Assembly (NCBI RefSeq): GCF_000614105.1
Contig: NZ_BAKH01000008.1
Coordinates: 1 to 61,859, forward strand
Direction of reading: 5' to 3'
Length of the DNA: 61,859 nt
DNA from: Prevotella micans DSM 21469 = JCM 16134
GTDB lineage: Bacteria; Bacteroidota; Bacteroidia; Bacteroidales; Bacteroidaceae
In this document: piece after piece, positions 8,346-17,281 of the stretch
How positions within the stretch are numbered: the stretch's first letter is position 1
How the letters are laid out: the number at the start of each line of letters is the position of its first letter
Translations under genes and position numbers: made by a program
Notes under the pieces: generated by a model
The model's input: only the letters and a program-made list of their open reading frames with translations
Database searches by the model: none
What the model was told of the DNA's origin: nothing

Positions 8346-10829
8346 CTAGAAATGATACATAATGTCGAGGCCGAGCTGAAAGGGATGGCCCTGTTGTGCG
8401 AAAGTGAGGCGGGTTCCGGTGGCTGAGCTCTGGATGGCGAAGGTATTATGGCGGGTGTCGGTTAGATTACGAATCCAGAGATTGAGGTGGAGGACACCGA
8501 AATTGGCGTCGGCATGGGCACCGAGAAGAGCGTAAAAATTTTGTCGGATGGTGTTGGCCATATCCCAATAAATCGGCCCGTTGGCCGATAGATTCAGTCC
8601 GACAGTGAGAGTTCGGAGGTGCATTTTGGCCGTAGGATTGATGAGGGCTGCGGGGTCGACTTTTATAAGATAATCGACCATTGTTCCTAGCGTGTGTCGT
8701 GGAATGAATGGCGTTTGTTTGTTGTGATATGGTGCAGTGATAGAGGCGTTCGTTCGGGTGAATCGTGCGCGTGCGAAGGCGTAGCTGAAGGCGTAGTTCA
8801 TTTTTCCGTCAAGTGCGTTGCCTCGTAGTTGAGTTTCGATACCGAAGGTGTTACTTCGTAGGGCGTTGGTTGTTTGTCGACCGAATCCATAGTTCGATGC
8901 CATTACTGAAATTTGCTGGTTTCGGATTCTAGCGTAGTAAGCTGCTAAGTCAACGTGGAGCTGTTTGTTTTTTGTGTTGAGATGTGCTCCAATCTCGTAG
9001 TTCCAGCTGGTTTCGGGTTTATATGTTATTGTTTCGGCAAGAGCACGATATTGTTCGGGCGTGTGGGCAATGTTGATGTCTTGTCGGGCAGTTTGCGTTA
9101 CAGCTGACAGCTCGGCCTGTAGAATGTCGGCAAACATCTGGATATTGTATCCTCCGGCACGATAGCCTTTTGCACATGTAAAGTAGATGTTACTCTGGTT
9201 AGGGAGTTTGTAAAGCAGGCCCGCTTTGGGGAGTATATGTTTGAATCGGGTGCTTTCGTTGCTCCGTAGTATTGAGGTGATGGTTGGTGTGAGGGTTACG
9301 CCCATTACTTGCTCGTTGAGTGTTGCTCGAGCCGATGTTGCATAGTCAATTTCGATTCGCGAGATGTCGTATCGTAATCCGATGGTAGCCGTGAGCCGAC
9401 GGGTTAGGGCGATGTTGCTTTCGTGGAATATTCCAAGGTTGGTACTTGGCGTTTGGAATGTTCCAGGAATAGGACTCATGTTGATTGTGATGTTGCATCC
9501 GCCTGCGGCTTGTATCATCGTTCGAGCTGTGACGAGGGCGGCTAATTGTGCCTGTTCGGGCGACATTCCGTTTTGAATGAGTTTCTGCGCTATGCCGGCG
9601 GCCATGGATTTGAGAATTCCGTTGTAGGCATATTGGGTGATGAGTTGCGATAGGTGTTTATTCATGTCGTTCCCGAAAACAACAGGCGATTCGGTTCTAA
9701 GCCACTGGTGGGTTGCAATGGCTCCGAAGGTCCAATTCCATGTGGCAGGAGTTGTGTTCTTTATGGTTAGTTCTTGGGTTAGAGCGTTTTGTTTTTGTTT
9801 CTGTTGGAGCAGCAGATAGTCTTTTGGCAGATAATCTACATCCATTAGCATTCGGTCTTTGAGGAATTGCCACGTCATCATGGAGTTTATTTCAAATTGC
9901 GGAGCAGTGTATTTTATTCCGAATCCGGTGTTGAGCAAATGTCGTTTGTAAGAGCTTTGTCTGTTTTGATTAGGAGCCTGCGTGCCTGGCTTCAAACCAA
10001 ATAATGGTGATGTGATTGGAGCTTGCGCAATCTGCTCGGAAGTTAGAAACAATCCGTAGGGCGCGGCGTTTTGATCGGTGTTCTGATAGTCGGACGTGAG
10101 CATGAAATTCCAGTTGGTGTTAGTTCGCCAAAGGAGCTTCGCTCTCGAGCCAAATTCGTTTATCAAACTAGCATACTCACCGTTGAATTTATTCTTGAAT
10201 GATCCATTCTCTCCACTGTAGAATGCGGCTAGCGAATAGGCAAAGTTGTCGCTTTGCTTTTTGTACAAAACCGCTTCAAATTCTCGCTTGAACTTGGTTC
10301 CAATAGATAGTTTAATATCTGTTCCCTGATAGTTGAACGGATTGCGGGTGTAGAGGCGAATTAATCCGCCCTCGGTGTTGGTTCCGTAGAGCGTGCTTTG
10401 CGGACCGCGCAGAATATCTATACGTTCAACATTATAAATGTGGAAGTTAAGGGCGCTTTTACTCTGGATGGGCATTCCATCAAGATATATCCCCATCGCT
10501 GGCGAATAAACTCGCGAACCGATACCTCGGATATATATCGAAGAAGTGTAGCGACTTCCGTAGTTGGGCATGGCAAACGATGGAACAAAAGCCGAAAGCT
10601 GATGCAAACTGCCAACATTAAGCAAATGCAGCTGATTTTGACCGAAAGTAGTACTGCTCAAAGGTTGTTGTCGCAAGCGGAGATTCTCTTTCGGTTGGTC
10701 AACGATAACAACCTCCTCTATGTCGTAGACTCGTGAAGAATCTTCAACAATATCTTTACATACAGCACTCATCTTGGTCGATGATGTCAGGGCTAACAAA
10801 CAGCTTAGTAGAAATACATTTCTAGTCAT
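8346..10829 (-). CDS. TonB-dependent outer-membrane receptor
   Basis: An 827-residue TonB receptor. It has a Sec signal peptide (TRNVFLLSCLLALTSS), a TonB-box-like segment IEEVVIVD near residue 37, then a plug domain with SSIYIRGIGSRVYSPAMGIY, LDGMPIQ, VERIDILRGPQSTLYGTNTE and GGLIRLYT. The rest is a 22-strand barrel type ending in aromatic F (LGLDIMYHF). It lacks the CarboxypepD_reg N-terminal domain of SusC-type receptors and no SusD partner follows, so uptake of a small ligand such as a siderophore, heme or vitamin is more likely than glycan uptake; the ligand is unknown. I chose ATG 10829 over a GTG three codons upstream. It is monocistronic. Confidence 0.9.
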   Translation of the reverse strand: MTRNVFLLSCLLALTSSTKMSAVCKDIVEDSSRVYDIEEVVIVDQPKENLRLRQQPLSSTTFGQNQLHLLNVGSLHQLSAFVPSFAMPNYGSRYTSSIYIRGIGSRVYSPAMGIYLDGMPIQSKSALNFHIYNVERIDILRGPQSTLYGTNTEGGLIRLYTRNPFNYQGTDIKLSIGTKFKREFEAVLYKKQSDNFAYSLAAFYSGENGSFKNKFNGEYASLINEFGSRAKLLWRTNTNWNFMLTSDYQNTDQNAAPYGLFLTSEQIAQAPITSPLFGLKPGTQAPNQNRQSSYKRHLLNTGFGIKYTAPQFEINSMMTWQFLKDRMLMDVDYLPKDYLLLQQKQKQNALTQELTIKNTTPATWNWTFGAIATHQWLRTESPVVFGNDMNKHLSQLITQYAYNGILKSMAAGIAQKLIQNGMSPEQAQLAALVTARTMIQAAGGCNITINMSPIPGTFQTPSTNLGIFHESNIALTRRLTATIGLRYDISRIEIDYATSARATLNEQVMGVTLTPTITSILRSNESTRFKHILPKAGLLYKLPNQSNIYFTCAKGYRAGGYNIQMFADILQAELSAVTQTARQDINIAHTPEQYRALAETITYKPETSWNYEIGAHLNTKNKQLHVDLAAYYARIRNQQISVMASNYGFGRQTTNALRSNTFGIETQLRGNALDGKMNYAFSYAFARARFTRTNASITAPYHNKQTPFIPRHTLGTMVDYLIKVDPAALINPTAKMHLRTLTVGLNLSANGPIYWDMANTIRQNFYALLGAHADANFGVLHLNLWIRNLTDTRHNTFAIQSSATGTRLTFAQQGHPFQLGLDIMYHF

Positions 10830-10865
10830 TATAGTCACTTGTTTCTAATTAATTTTGCAGTGTTG

Positions 10866-10896
10866 CAAAGGTATGCAGATTCGCCAGAACAGGCAA
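10866..10896 (-). promoter_or_regulatory. Promoter of the TonB receptor gene
   Basis: On the minus strand TTG (10896-10894), 20 bp, then TACCTTTG (10873-10866). The predicted leader is about 32 nt. No obvious operator or riboswitch fold is seen in this short leader. Confidence 0.7.
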
Positions 10897-10927
10897 TCCG
10901 AAACCTTATTCAGCTCGTTTTGAAAAG

Positions 10928-10959
10928 TTTGGCAATTTATGTTTTAGTCTTTACTTTTG
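10928..10959 (+). promoter_or_regulatory. Promoter of the acidic hypothetical gene
   Basis: TTTG (10928-10931), 20 bp, TACTTTTG (10952-10959): a full Bacteroidetes consensus. The predicted start is about 10965, just inside the hairpin at 10963-10989. It is divergent from the TonB receptor promoter. Confidence 0.75.
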
Positions 10960-10962
10960 CAA

Positions 10963-10989
10963 CGCTTCCATTGCAGGGTAATGGAAGCG
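10963..10989 (+). promoter_or_regulatory. Stem-loop at the predicted 5' end of the transcript
   Basis: CGCTTCCATT and AATGGAAGCG form a perfect 10-bp stem with a 7-base loop. It begins at the predicted transcription start, so the mRNA would open with a hairpin. It may stabilise the mRNA or be an operator for a dimeric repressor. Confidence 0.6.
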
Positions 10990-11018
10990 AAAATAAACAG
11001 AAAACAGAATAAAAATAT

Positions 11019-11852
11019 ATGAAGCGACAAGGTCAGTCATTATCGTTAAAAACACTCACGAAAAACAACGTTTGGGAAATTCAAGAAAACGACATCTTCA
11101 GGTTATGGAGTCAGGCAGAACGCGATTCAGATTTCAAAGAAAACAGACATCGCTATATGGACGTAATCAAGAGTGCCTTCATGGTTGAAGAAATTAAGCT
11201 TGACAGGCCCGAAATTCTTAAGAAATATCAAGAACGCGGATTCAAAACCAATAACGTGCGCATGGACGACCATGTCACCGTGAAGTGGGCCATAAAAAAG
11301 AAACCGATTCTCAGAGTAACCGACCTCACGATGGAGAATATTCATCACATCTCGGCACATAAACTCATAAAAGTACTCGAACGTAACTTTGGAGGCGGAT
11401 GGGATAGCCTTTCAAAATCGGTGCAGAACATAATTCAATCAGCATTCGACGTAACCACAACCACCATGCCCACCAACCGCATTAAAAATCCGGGCGGACT
11501 CTATGAAAAGAAATGTAACGAAGGCTATGAAGTACTAGAAATTCCAAAAGGCGGATGGACAGAAGCTATTTTCGTTAGAGATAAAATGGTTTTCGAGTTG
11601 CCGCCTGAAGAAGAAGAGGAAAAAGTTGTCGCCGCTCCTGAGAAACCGAAGGAATCTCCAGAAGAAAAACTCGAAGAAACAGTCCAAACCGAACCTTTGC
11701 CCGCCGAAACCGAAAGCACAGGACAAGAGGAAGAAGACGATTCTTTCGACGACGAAAAACTAACCGAAGAAAGTTATCGCACAACCTATGAGACTAATCC
11801 CGAGGATTTGGAAATGCAAGCCGAAGAGGTAACCGACGAGGAGGAATTCTAA
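11019..11852 (+). CDS. Hypothetical protein with acidic C-terminal tail
   Basis: A 277-residue cytoplasmic protein that I do not recognise. Residues 1 to about 190 look folded and mostly helical, with conserved-looking stretches NVWEIQENDIFRLWSQAE, DVIKSAFMVEEIK and KLIKVLERNFGGGWDSL. Residues 190-277 are very rich in Glu and Pro (EEEEEK, EKPKESPEEKLEET) and should be disordered and strongly negative. It has a strong consensus promoter and a 5' hairpin of its own, so it is a separately expressed gene. Its stop codon overlaps by 4 bp the stop of the convergent acetyltransferase gene, with no terminator between. Confidence 0.75.
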   Translation: MKRQGQSLSLKTLTKNNVWEIQENDIFRLWSQAERDSDFKENRHRYMDVIKSAFMVEEIKLDRPEILKKYQERGFKTNNVRMDDHVTVKWAIKKKPILRVTDLTMENIHHISAHKLIKVLERNFGGGWDSLSKSVQNIIQSAFDVTTTTMPTNRIKNPGGLYEKKCNEGYEVLEIPKGGWTEAIFVRDKMVFELPPEEEEEKVVAAPEKPKESPEEKLEETVQTEPLPAETESTGQEEEDDSFDDEKLTEESYRTTYETNPEDLEMQAEEVTDEEEF

Positions 11853-12343
11853 ACTCCGCGATTGCATTTCATTTGATAAGCCAAACGCACGCCGTGATCC
11901 GGAATTTCTATAATACCACAATACTGAAATCCCGCTCCGAGCAAAAGATGTTGCATTATTTGATTATCGGCGTGCGTGTCTATCCGAATATTCGCAGTTT
12001 GTCGCGAACAATAATCCAAGATTCTTTTGAAAACCCCACGAGCTCCCGGAGCCGAGGCTATGCGATGAATCACGCAATAAGGTTCATCGTTTAACCATCG
12101 GCCGTCTATGTTTCGATAAGTGTCGTCAGGACCGGGAATAAAAGCGAATGTCGCCACAGGCTTTCCATCGTCCACAACAATATACGAATGCCCTTTGAGA
12201 ATATCGGTAAGCAACTGCTCATGTGACGGATAACCCGGTTCCCACTGTCGCATATTACCTGACTCTCTCATCTTTTCTTTACCAAGATCGATGAGATTCT
12301 CAACGGTAACAAGATCTGTCGTATTAGCCTTTATTATTTCCAT
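11849..12343 (-). CDS. GNAT-family N-acetyltransferase
   Basis: A 164-residue acetyltransferase of the GNAT fold. Seen: the N-terminal MEIIKANTTDLVTVENLIDL strand-helix, YIVVDDGKPVATFAFIPGPD (beta hairpin), VIHRIASAPGARGVFKRILD (motif A with the acetyl-CoA loop in a variant GARG form) and NIRIDTHADN then MQHLLLGAGFQYCG (motif B). The acceptor substrate cannot be inferred. I chose ATG 12343, which overlaps the end of the glycosyltransferase gene by 20 bp, so the two are translated from one mRNA. An upstream in-frame start would lengthen it with an implausible basic leader. Confidence 0.85.
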   Translation of the reverse strand: MEIIKANTTDLVTVENLIDLGKEKMRESGNMRQWEPGYPSHEQLLTDILKGHSYIVVDDGKPVATFAFIPGPDDTYRNIDGRWLNDEPYCVIHRIASAPGARGVFKRILDYCSRQTANIRIDTHADNQIMQHLLLGAGFQYCGIIEIPDHGVRLAYQMKCNRGV

Positions 12344-13280
12344 ATTGTTCGATTTGCTTTTCTGTGCAGAGCGAAAGGAATGCCCCAAGTTTATAGGCAT
12401 TCAAAACAATTAGTGAAGGATGGCGGCCCGTTAGATTTAGCCTTTCGAGCGGACAGAAAATACTATGGAATAACCTAACTGCCGGACGAATAATCGCAAG
12501 CCTACGCGCTGTTTGGACAAGCTGAGAATAGTCGCAAAGCTCAATCTCGAAGTTCTTCAGAGTTTGTAAACTGATGTCGATTTTCTCCAAATATGCCGCA
12601 TTAGTTTCATATTTCCGATAAACAACCGGGTTCTCAATGTAAGTTATCGGAACAGCTCGAAGACTCAATCGTCGACCAAAATCTACGTCTTCATATCCGA
12701 ATCTCCTGAATCGCTCATCAATCCGAACTTCCAGCATAGTTTGTCGGCGAATAGCGAAGTTTGTTGTCCGGAAACTTTTGTAAGGCTCGGTTTGTTGGCA
12801 GTCTACTGAATGTCTTGCATAGTAATTGTGTTCGTAAAGATAGCGCAAACAACTTCTGGCAGACTGGTTGGTAGGAAGTTCGGGGCAGACTCCACCGCAA
12901 ATAACATCACTTTCGGGTGTCATCGCATTGAGATAAATCTCCAAGAAGGAATCGTTCTCGATTTCAATACTACTGTCGAGAAATATCAAATACTCATAGC
13001 TCGCCATTTCGGCCAGCAGATTCCTAATGGCAGCTCGTCCGTGATTCTTTTTGTTCCGAACTAACCGACAGTTGGGCAATTCGTTCACGGTACTATTTTG
13101 GCGAATGAAACATGGGTCGGTCGAAGCATCGTCCATAACTATTATTTCATACGTCAGCCTAGGGATTTTATTAGCCTGCTCACAGAGGGTCTTAACCTGC
13201 GTCAAACACAGGTCGTTGTATGTTGGAATAAGGATGGATATGTTTCTGTTCACGCGAACAAATTTACGATAATGTTGCAT
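12324..13280 (-). CDS. Family 2 glycosyltransferase
   Basis: A 318-residue GT2 (GT-A fold) enzyme. Seen: ISILIPTYNDLCLTQVKTLC at the start, EIIVMDDASTD (nucleotide-sugar binding), GRAAIRNLLAE, the metal-binding position in YLIFLDSSIEIE (DSS instead of the usual DxD) and a C-terminal acceptor region with RFRRFGYEDVDFGRRL, the ED motif typical of these enzymes. It probably adds a sugar to a cell-envelope glycan; donor and acceptor are unknown. No transmembrane segment is obvious. The start is ATG 13280; it is divergent from rpsP and overlaps the GNAT gene downstream. Confidence 0.88.
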   Translation of the reverse strand: MQHYRKFVRVNRNISILIPTYNDLCLTQVKTLCEQANKIPRLTYEIIVMDDASTDPCFIRQNSTVNELPNCRLVRNKKNHGRAAIRNLLAEMASYEYLIFLDSSIEIENDSFLEIYLNAMTPESDVICGGVCPELPTNQSARSCLRYLYEHNYYARHSVDCQQTEPYKSFRTTNFAIRRQTMLEVRIDERFRRFGYEDVDFGRRLSLRAVPITYIENPVVYRKYETNAAYLEKIDISLQTLKNFEIELCDYSQLVQTARRLAIIRPAVRLFHSIFCPLERLNLTGRHPSLIVLNAYKLGAFLSLCTEKQIEQYGNNKG

Positions 13281-13319
13281 ATACGTTTAATTACAGCCAC
13301 ATAAGTAGATTTAAAGTCG

Positions 13320-13327
13320 TATTTTTG
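13320..13327 (+). promoter_or_regulatory. -7 box TATTTTTG of rpsP
   Basis: TATTTTTG lies 55 bp before the rpsP ATG. The gene to the left is divergent, so rpsP needs a promoter here. The -33 element is not clear. Confidence 0.6.
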
Positions 13328-13382
13328 CACGCGCTGCTACGTGATGGCAGCATAAAATTCAAACCTAATTAAATAGTTTTTT

Positions 13383-13980
13383 ATGGCAACAAAAATCAGA
13401 TTGCAACGCGGAGGTCGCAAAGGCTATGCTTTCTACAGCATCGTCATCGCCGACGCTCGCGCACCACGTGATGGTAAATTTACTGAGAAGATTGGCACTT
13501 ACAATCCAAACACCAATCCGGCCACAGTAGATTTGAATTTCGAACGTGCCTTTATTGGGTTGGCGTAGGAGCTCAGCAACAGACACTACTCGGAACATTC
13601 TTCGTAATGAAGGTGTCTACATGATGAAGCATCTTCTTGGAGGCGTTAAGAAAGGCGCTTTCGATGAAGCCGAATGTCAGAAGCGTTTCGATGCTTGGAA
13701 ACAGTCAAAGATTGCTTCGCGCGAAGCTCTTGGCAAAAAAGAAGCCGACGAAAAGAAGGCCATAATCGCCAAGAATCTCGAAGCTGAGAAGAAAATCAAT
13801 GAAGCAATAGCCAAGAAAGTGGCCGATAAAAAGGCTGCCGAAGAGGCTGCAAAAGTTGAAGAAGCTGCAGTAGCAGTTGCTGAAGAAACATCGGCAGAAG
13901 AAGAAGTTCAGGCAGCCGAAACTCCGGTAGCTGAAGCTCAGACAACTGAAGCTACAGCAACTGAAACAACAGAAGCTTAA
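13383..13980 (+). CDS. rpsP: 30S ribosomal protein S16 (two apparent single-base losses)
   Basis: S16 of the 30S subunit, about 199 residues after correction. The start [20 protein letters not shown] and [13 protein letters not shown] are diagnostic. The frame stops early at 13566; S16 normally continues FYWVGVGAQ then [12 protein letters not shown]. Adding one T at the T-run 13551-13553 and one A at 13578-13579 restores exactly that segment and joins the two frames. Two independent losses within 27 bp of an essential gene point to sequence error. The last 90 residues are a Lys/Glu/Ala-rich tail ([16 protein letters not shown]), an extension common in this phylum. It has its own promoter and terminator. 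Confidence 0.93.
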
Positions 13981-14009
13981 AAGCCATTGTTTCTCAAACC
14001 AACAGGATG

Positions 14010-14050
14010 GGGAGGTGAATGCAAATAAATGGCATTTACCTCCCGTTTTT
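14010..14050 (+). terminator. Terminator of rpsP
   Basis: GGGAGGTGAATGC (14010-14022) pairs with GCATTTACCTCCC (14032-14044), one G-U, followed by GTTTTT. It lies 30 bp after the rpsP stop. Confidence 0.88.
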
Positions 14051-14120
14051 ATATTCAGCCACCAAAGAAATTCAGAGATTCGACAACGCGTATCAGAGAG
14101 AGCACAAAAAAGAACCCGCT

Positions 14121-14151
14121 TTTGGAAAATTCAATAAAAGTCCTACCTTTG
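14121..14151 (+). promoter_or_regulatory. Promoter of rho
   Basis: TTTG (14121-14124), 19 bp, TACCTTTG (14144-14151): a full consensus. The predicted leader is about 80 nt, long enough for the autoregulation known for rho in other bacteria, although no leader fold stands out. Confidence 0.8.
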
Positions 14152-14235
14152 CAATGTTCTAAACACACTTATGTTTCATTCCTCGAAGCATATTTTCACA
14201 GATAGAATAAAAACTCCCTTCACATTTAATTTTTT

Positions 14236-16202
14236 ATGTTCAGTAAAGAAGAATTATTAGAGAAAGATATTTCCGAATTGGGGAATATCGCAAATGAAAT
14301 CGGCGCAGATTTCAAACATGACGACGATAAAGATTCTCTCGTTTATGCCATACTAGACCGACAAGCCATAGAAGTTGGAACAACTCATCCGTTAACAAAT
14401 AAAAGGAAACGCACACGAATAGCACGAAAAGAAACCGATAGAGTGTATTCAGTTAATGGAGACAACGGCGAGAACTTCGACACACAGAAAAGCAAAACAA
14501 ATGCCGAAACGCAACCCTCAATTTTCAAAGAAGAAAAAACAAACGACAACCTCTTGAAACTAGAAGGCAAAGACCCCGAAGAAATCCTTGCATCGTTACC
14601 AAAACACCGCGGACGTAAATCGAAAGCCGAACTCGAAACCATAGCCGCTGCAGAAGCCGCTATACGCGAACGGCAAATGCGCGAAAATGAACAACAAGAA
14701 ACTATGAAAGAAGAAACCGAACAACAAAACAACGACACCCTAGCTATACCCGAAGCAGAATTTGCCGCAAAAAAATCCGAACAGAATCAAAACGCCAATG
14801 AAGAAAACAACATGCTGGCTAAATTGCAAGAAAAAGTGAACGCACACAACGAAGAAAACACAACCATACACTTAATTGAAGAAGAAACACCCAACGGCGT
14901 TTGGGAAGGTGACCCTGGAGACGGAACCGACTTCATTCCAGTTGTCGACATACCTATCGAAGACGAAGGCGTTATGCCCATCTACGATATGTTCGACCGC
15001 CCCATAACACAGACACAAACCCCCAATATGCCCAACAATTATAAGGCACCCACACAAGCACCCGCAAATGATAAATTCGACTTTGCAGACATCATCACCG
15101 CAAATGGAGTACTGGAAATAATGTCGGATGGATATGGATTCCTACGCTCAAGCGACTACAACTATCTCTCATCGCCCGACGACATATACGTATCAGCAAA
15201 CCAAATCAAAAACAACGGACTCAAAACCGGCGACGTTATAGAATGCGGCATACGACCACCACGCGAAGGAGAAAAATATTTCCCGATGACAAGCATCGAA
15301 AAAATAAACGGGCGCAAACCAAACGAAATGCGCGACCGCATATCCTTCGAACATCTCACCCACTCTTCCCCAACGAAAAATTCACACTTTGCGGCAATCC
15401 CCATACAACAAACCTCTCCACACGAATTGTAGACCTCTTCTCACCAATCGGAAAAGGACAGCGCGCACTCATCGTAGCACAGCCCAAAACCGGTAAAACA
15501 ATTCTCATGAAGGACATCGCCAACGCCATCGCAGCCAACCATCCCGAGGCCTATCTCATGATGCTCCTCATAGACGAACGACCCGAAGAAGTAACCGACA
15601 TGGCACGAACCGTCAATGCCGAAGTCATAGCATCCACATTCGACGAACCAGCCGAACGCCACGTCAAAATAGCCGGCATAGTGCTCGAAAAAGCAAAACG
15701 AATGGTTGAATGCGGGCACGACGTTGTCATCTTCCTTGATTCCATAACCCGACTCGCCCGCGCCTACAACACCGTAGCCCCAGCAAGCGGAAAAGTACTC
15801 ACCGGCGGAGTCGACGCCAACGCCCTCCAAAAGCCCAAACGATTCTTCGGAGCAGCACGAAACATCGAAGGAGGAGGCTCGCTCACAATCATCGCAACCG
15901 CCCTCATCGACACCGGTTCAAAGATGGATGAAGTTATATTCGAAGAATTCAAAGGAACCGGCAATATGGAATTACAACTCGACCGAGTCCTATCCAACAA
16001 ACGCATCTTCCCAGCCGTGAACCTCGTTGCGTCGAGCACCCGTCGCGACGACCTATTGCAAGACAAGACAACACTCGACCGCATGTGGATTCTCCGCAAA
16101 TACATCGCCGACATGACAGCCATAGAAGCCATGAATTCACTGCACGACCGAATGGCTCGTACACGCGACAACGAAGAATTCCTGATGTCGATGAACGGAT
16201 AA
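14236..16202 (+). CDS. rho: Transcription termination factor Rho (one apparent base loss)
   Basis: Rho hexameric RNA helicase, about 655 residues after correction. Order: Rho_N helical domain (1-45), a long Glu/Gln/Asn-rich disordered linker (about 50-285), the cold-shock RNA-binding domain ([20 protein letters not shown], about 290-365), then the ATPase domain with Walker A AQPKTGKT (about 414), [10 protein letters not shown], Walker [17 protein letters not shown] and the Q/R-loop [16 protein letters not shown]. The frame breaks at 15359-15361 (CCC); one more C gives [15 protein letters not shown] as in all Rho proteins. The break is within the linker-to-ATPase join of an important gene and is most simply a sequence error. 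Linker length is far above that of E. coli Rho (419 residues). Confidence 0.95.
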
Positions 16203-16225
16203 ATTCTCATCTCAACCCATACAAA

Positions 16226-16256
16226 CAGTGCGCCTAGCTAGGGGCGCACCCTGTTT
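16226..16256 (+). terminator. Possible terminator of rho
   Basis: ACAGTGCGCC and GGCGCACCCTGT form an imperfect stem with one small bulge around TAGCTAGG, followed by TTTTGT. It lies 24 bp after the rho stop. The U-run is short, so the call is moderate. Confidence 0.5.
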
Positions 16257-16440
16257 TGTATATTCTTCATTGTGTTGTGGATTATCTTGTCAAATTCAAC
16301 ATTTGGCTCCCTATCGATAAACTCCTCCCTCCGCTACTTATCTTAATATTTCAGGGGTATTCGGCAATCCTCTTAGCCTTTACGACAGTATCGCAAGTGC
16401 TAAAACAAGTATATATATTCATTTGCGCTAGCGTCGCACA

Positions 16441-16920
16441 TAGGTCTCCATCCTATTTACATACGTATCTCCTAGAAATTACTCCCGTATTGCAATACGA
16501 TTGTTCCCGTATTCCCTTCTATTTATATACGGAGCCCCCTCTATTTGCTCCCGTACTCCATTCTATTTATATACGGAGTCCCTTCTATTTATATACGTAC
16601 TCTCATTGTTTTCTAAACCGAGAAATTGAATTATCATCATGATGAAAAATTAGTTTCATCATGATGATACAAACGTTTCATCATGATGATAAATTTGTGT
16701 CATCACGATGATAATCCAATTTCTCAAGTATGTCTATGATACAACTCCCTAATGTGAATAGAAGGGAGTACGTATATAAATAGAAGGGAATACGGGAACA
16801 ATCGCATTGCAATACGGGAGTAATTTCTAGGGAATACGGGAGTAGATACACGTGGGCTCGTATGTAGATGGAAAGAACTCCGGGAGTAATTTCCAGGAGT
16901 TCGGGAGTAGAGGAATGGAT
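16441..16920. repeat. Family B element, copy 1: phased palindrome array with long inverted arms
   Basis: The 1,079-bp gap between rho and the secreted protein has no gene. It holds an element with two arms, 16471-16531 and 16771-16831, that are inverted copies with 60 of 61 bases matching. Between them, 16620-16726 is itself an inverted repeat (GAGAAATTG at the left, CAATTTCTC at the right) that carries four palindromes TCATCATGATGA starting at 16634, 16656, 16678 and 16700 (the last with a C in the centre), exactly 22 bp apart with 10-bp spacers. The arms contain reused short words (ACTCCCGTATT, TTCTATTTATATACG). A second copy in opposite orientation is at 61482-61859. No transposase is present. 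Nothing else is recognised in 16257-16440 or 16921-17281 apart from the leader of the next gene. Confidence 0.9.
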
Positions 16921-17281
16921 TTATGTATTGGCTTGCTCGGAGATTCGTAAGGGGGCAATTAATTATCCGTATGTATAGAAAAGGGGTCTACAGGTATCTT
17001 TAATTACGTGTTGATTCCACTATGACCGAAGATGATAGCCCGTTTTTATACCGCAGGGAATTAGAATGGCAGAAAGAAAGTCTTATACACTGTTTTTCAG
17101 TTGTTTTTCTAGTGACAGTATGTGTTTAGCCGACAAAAAACCTTGTGTTCCGGAGGAAATAATTTCAAAATTCTTTAAGTAATCATTAGGAGGCATGAGA
17201 AACATCGCCTATATTCGCGAAAGTTATTTTATAACAGTTAGTAATTATTTCTTTTATTATTAAACCAAACCTTTTCACAAC

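Noticed and set aside
10866..10959. TonB riboswitch or cobalamin element between the divergent promoters
   Set aside because: The leader of the receptor gene is only about 32 nt, too short for a cobalamin riboswitch, and no B12-box-like sequence is seen.
15350..15370. Programmed frameshift in rho
   Set aside because: No slippery heptamer or following structure, and eight other genes or sites show the same kind of one-base loss, so error explains all.
16256..16642. Open frame of 128 codons before and within family B copy 1
   Set aside because: It starts with a non-ATG codon, runs through the repeat arms, and its 'protein' repeats (FPFYLYT-like) only mirror the DNA repeats. Copy 2 does not preserve the frame at the same length.
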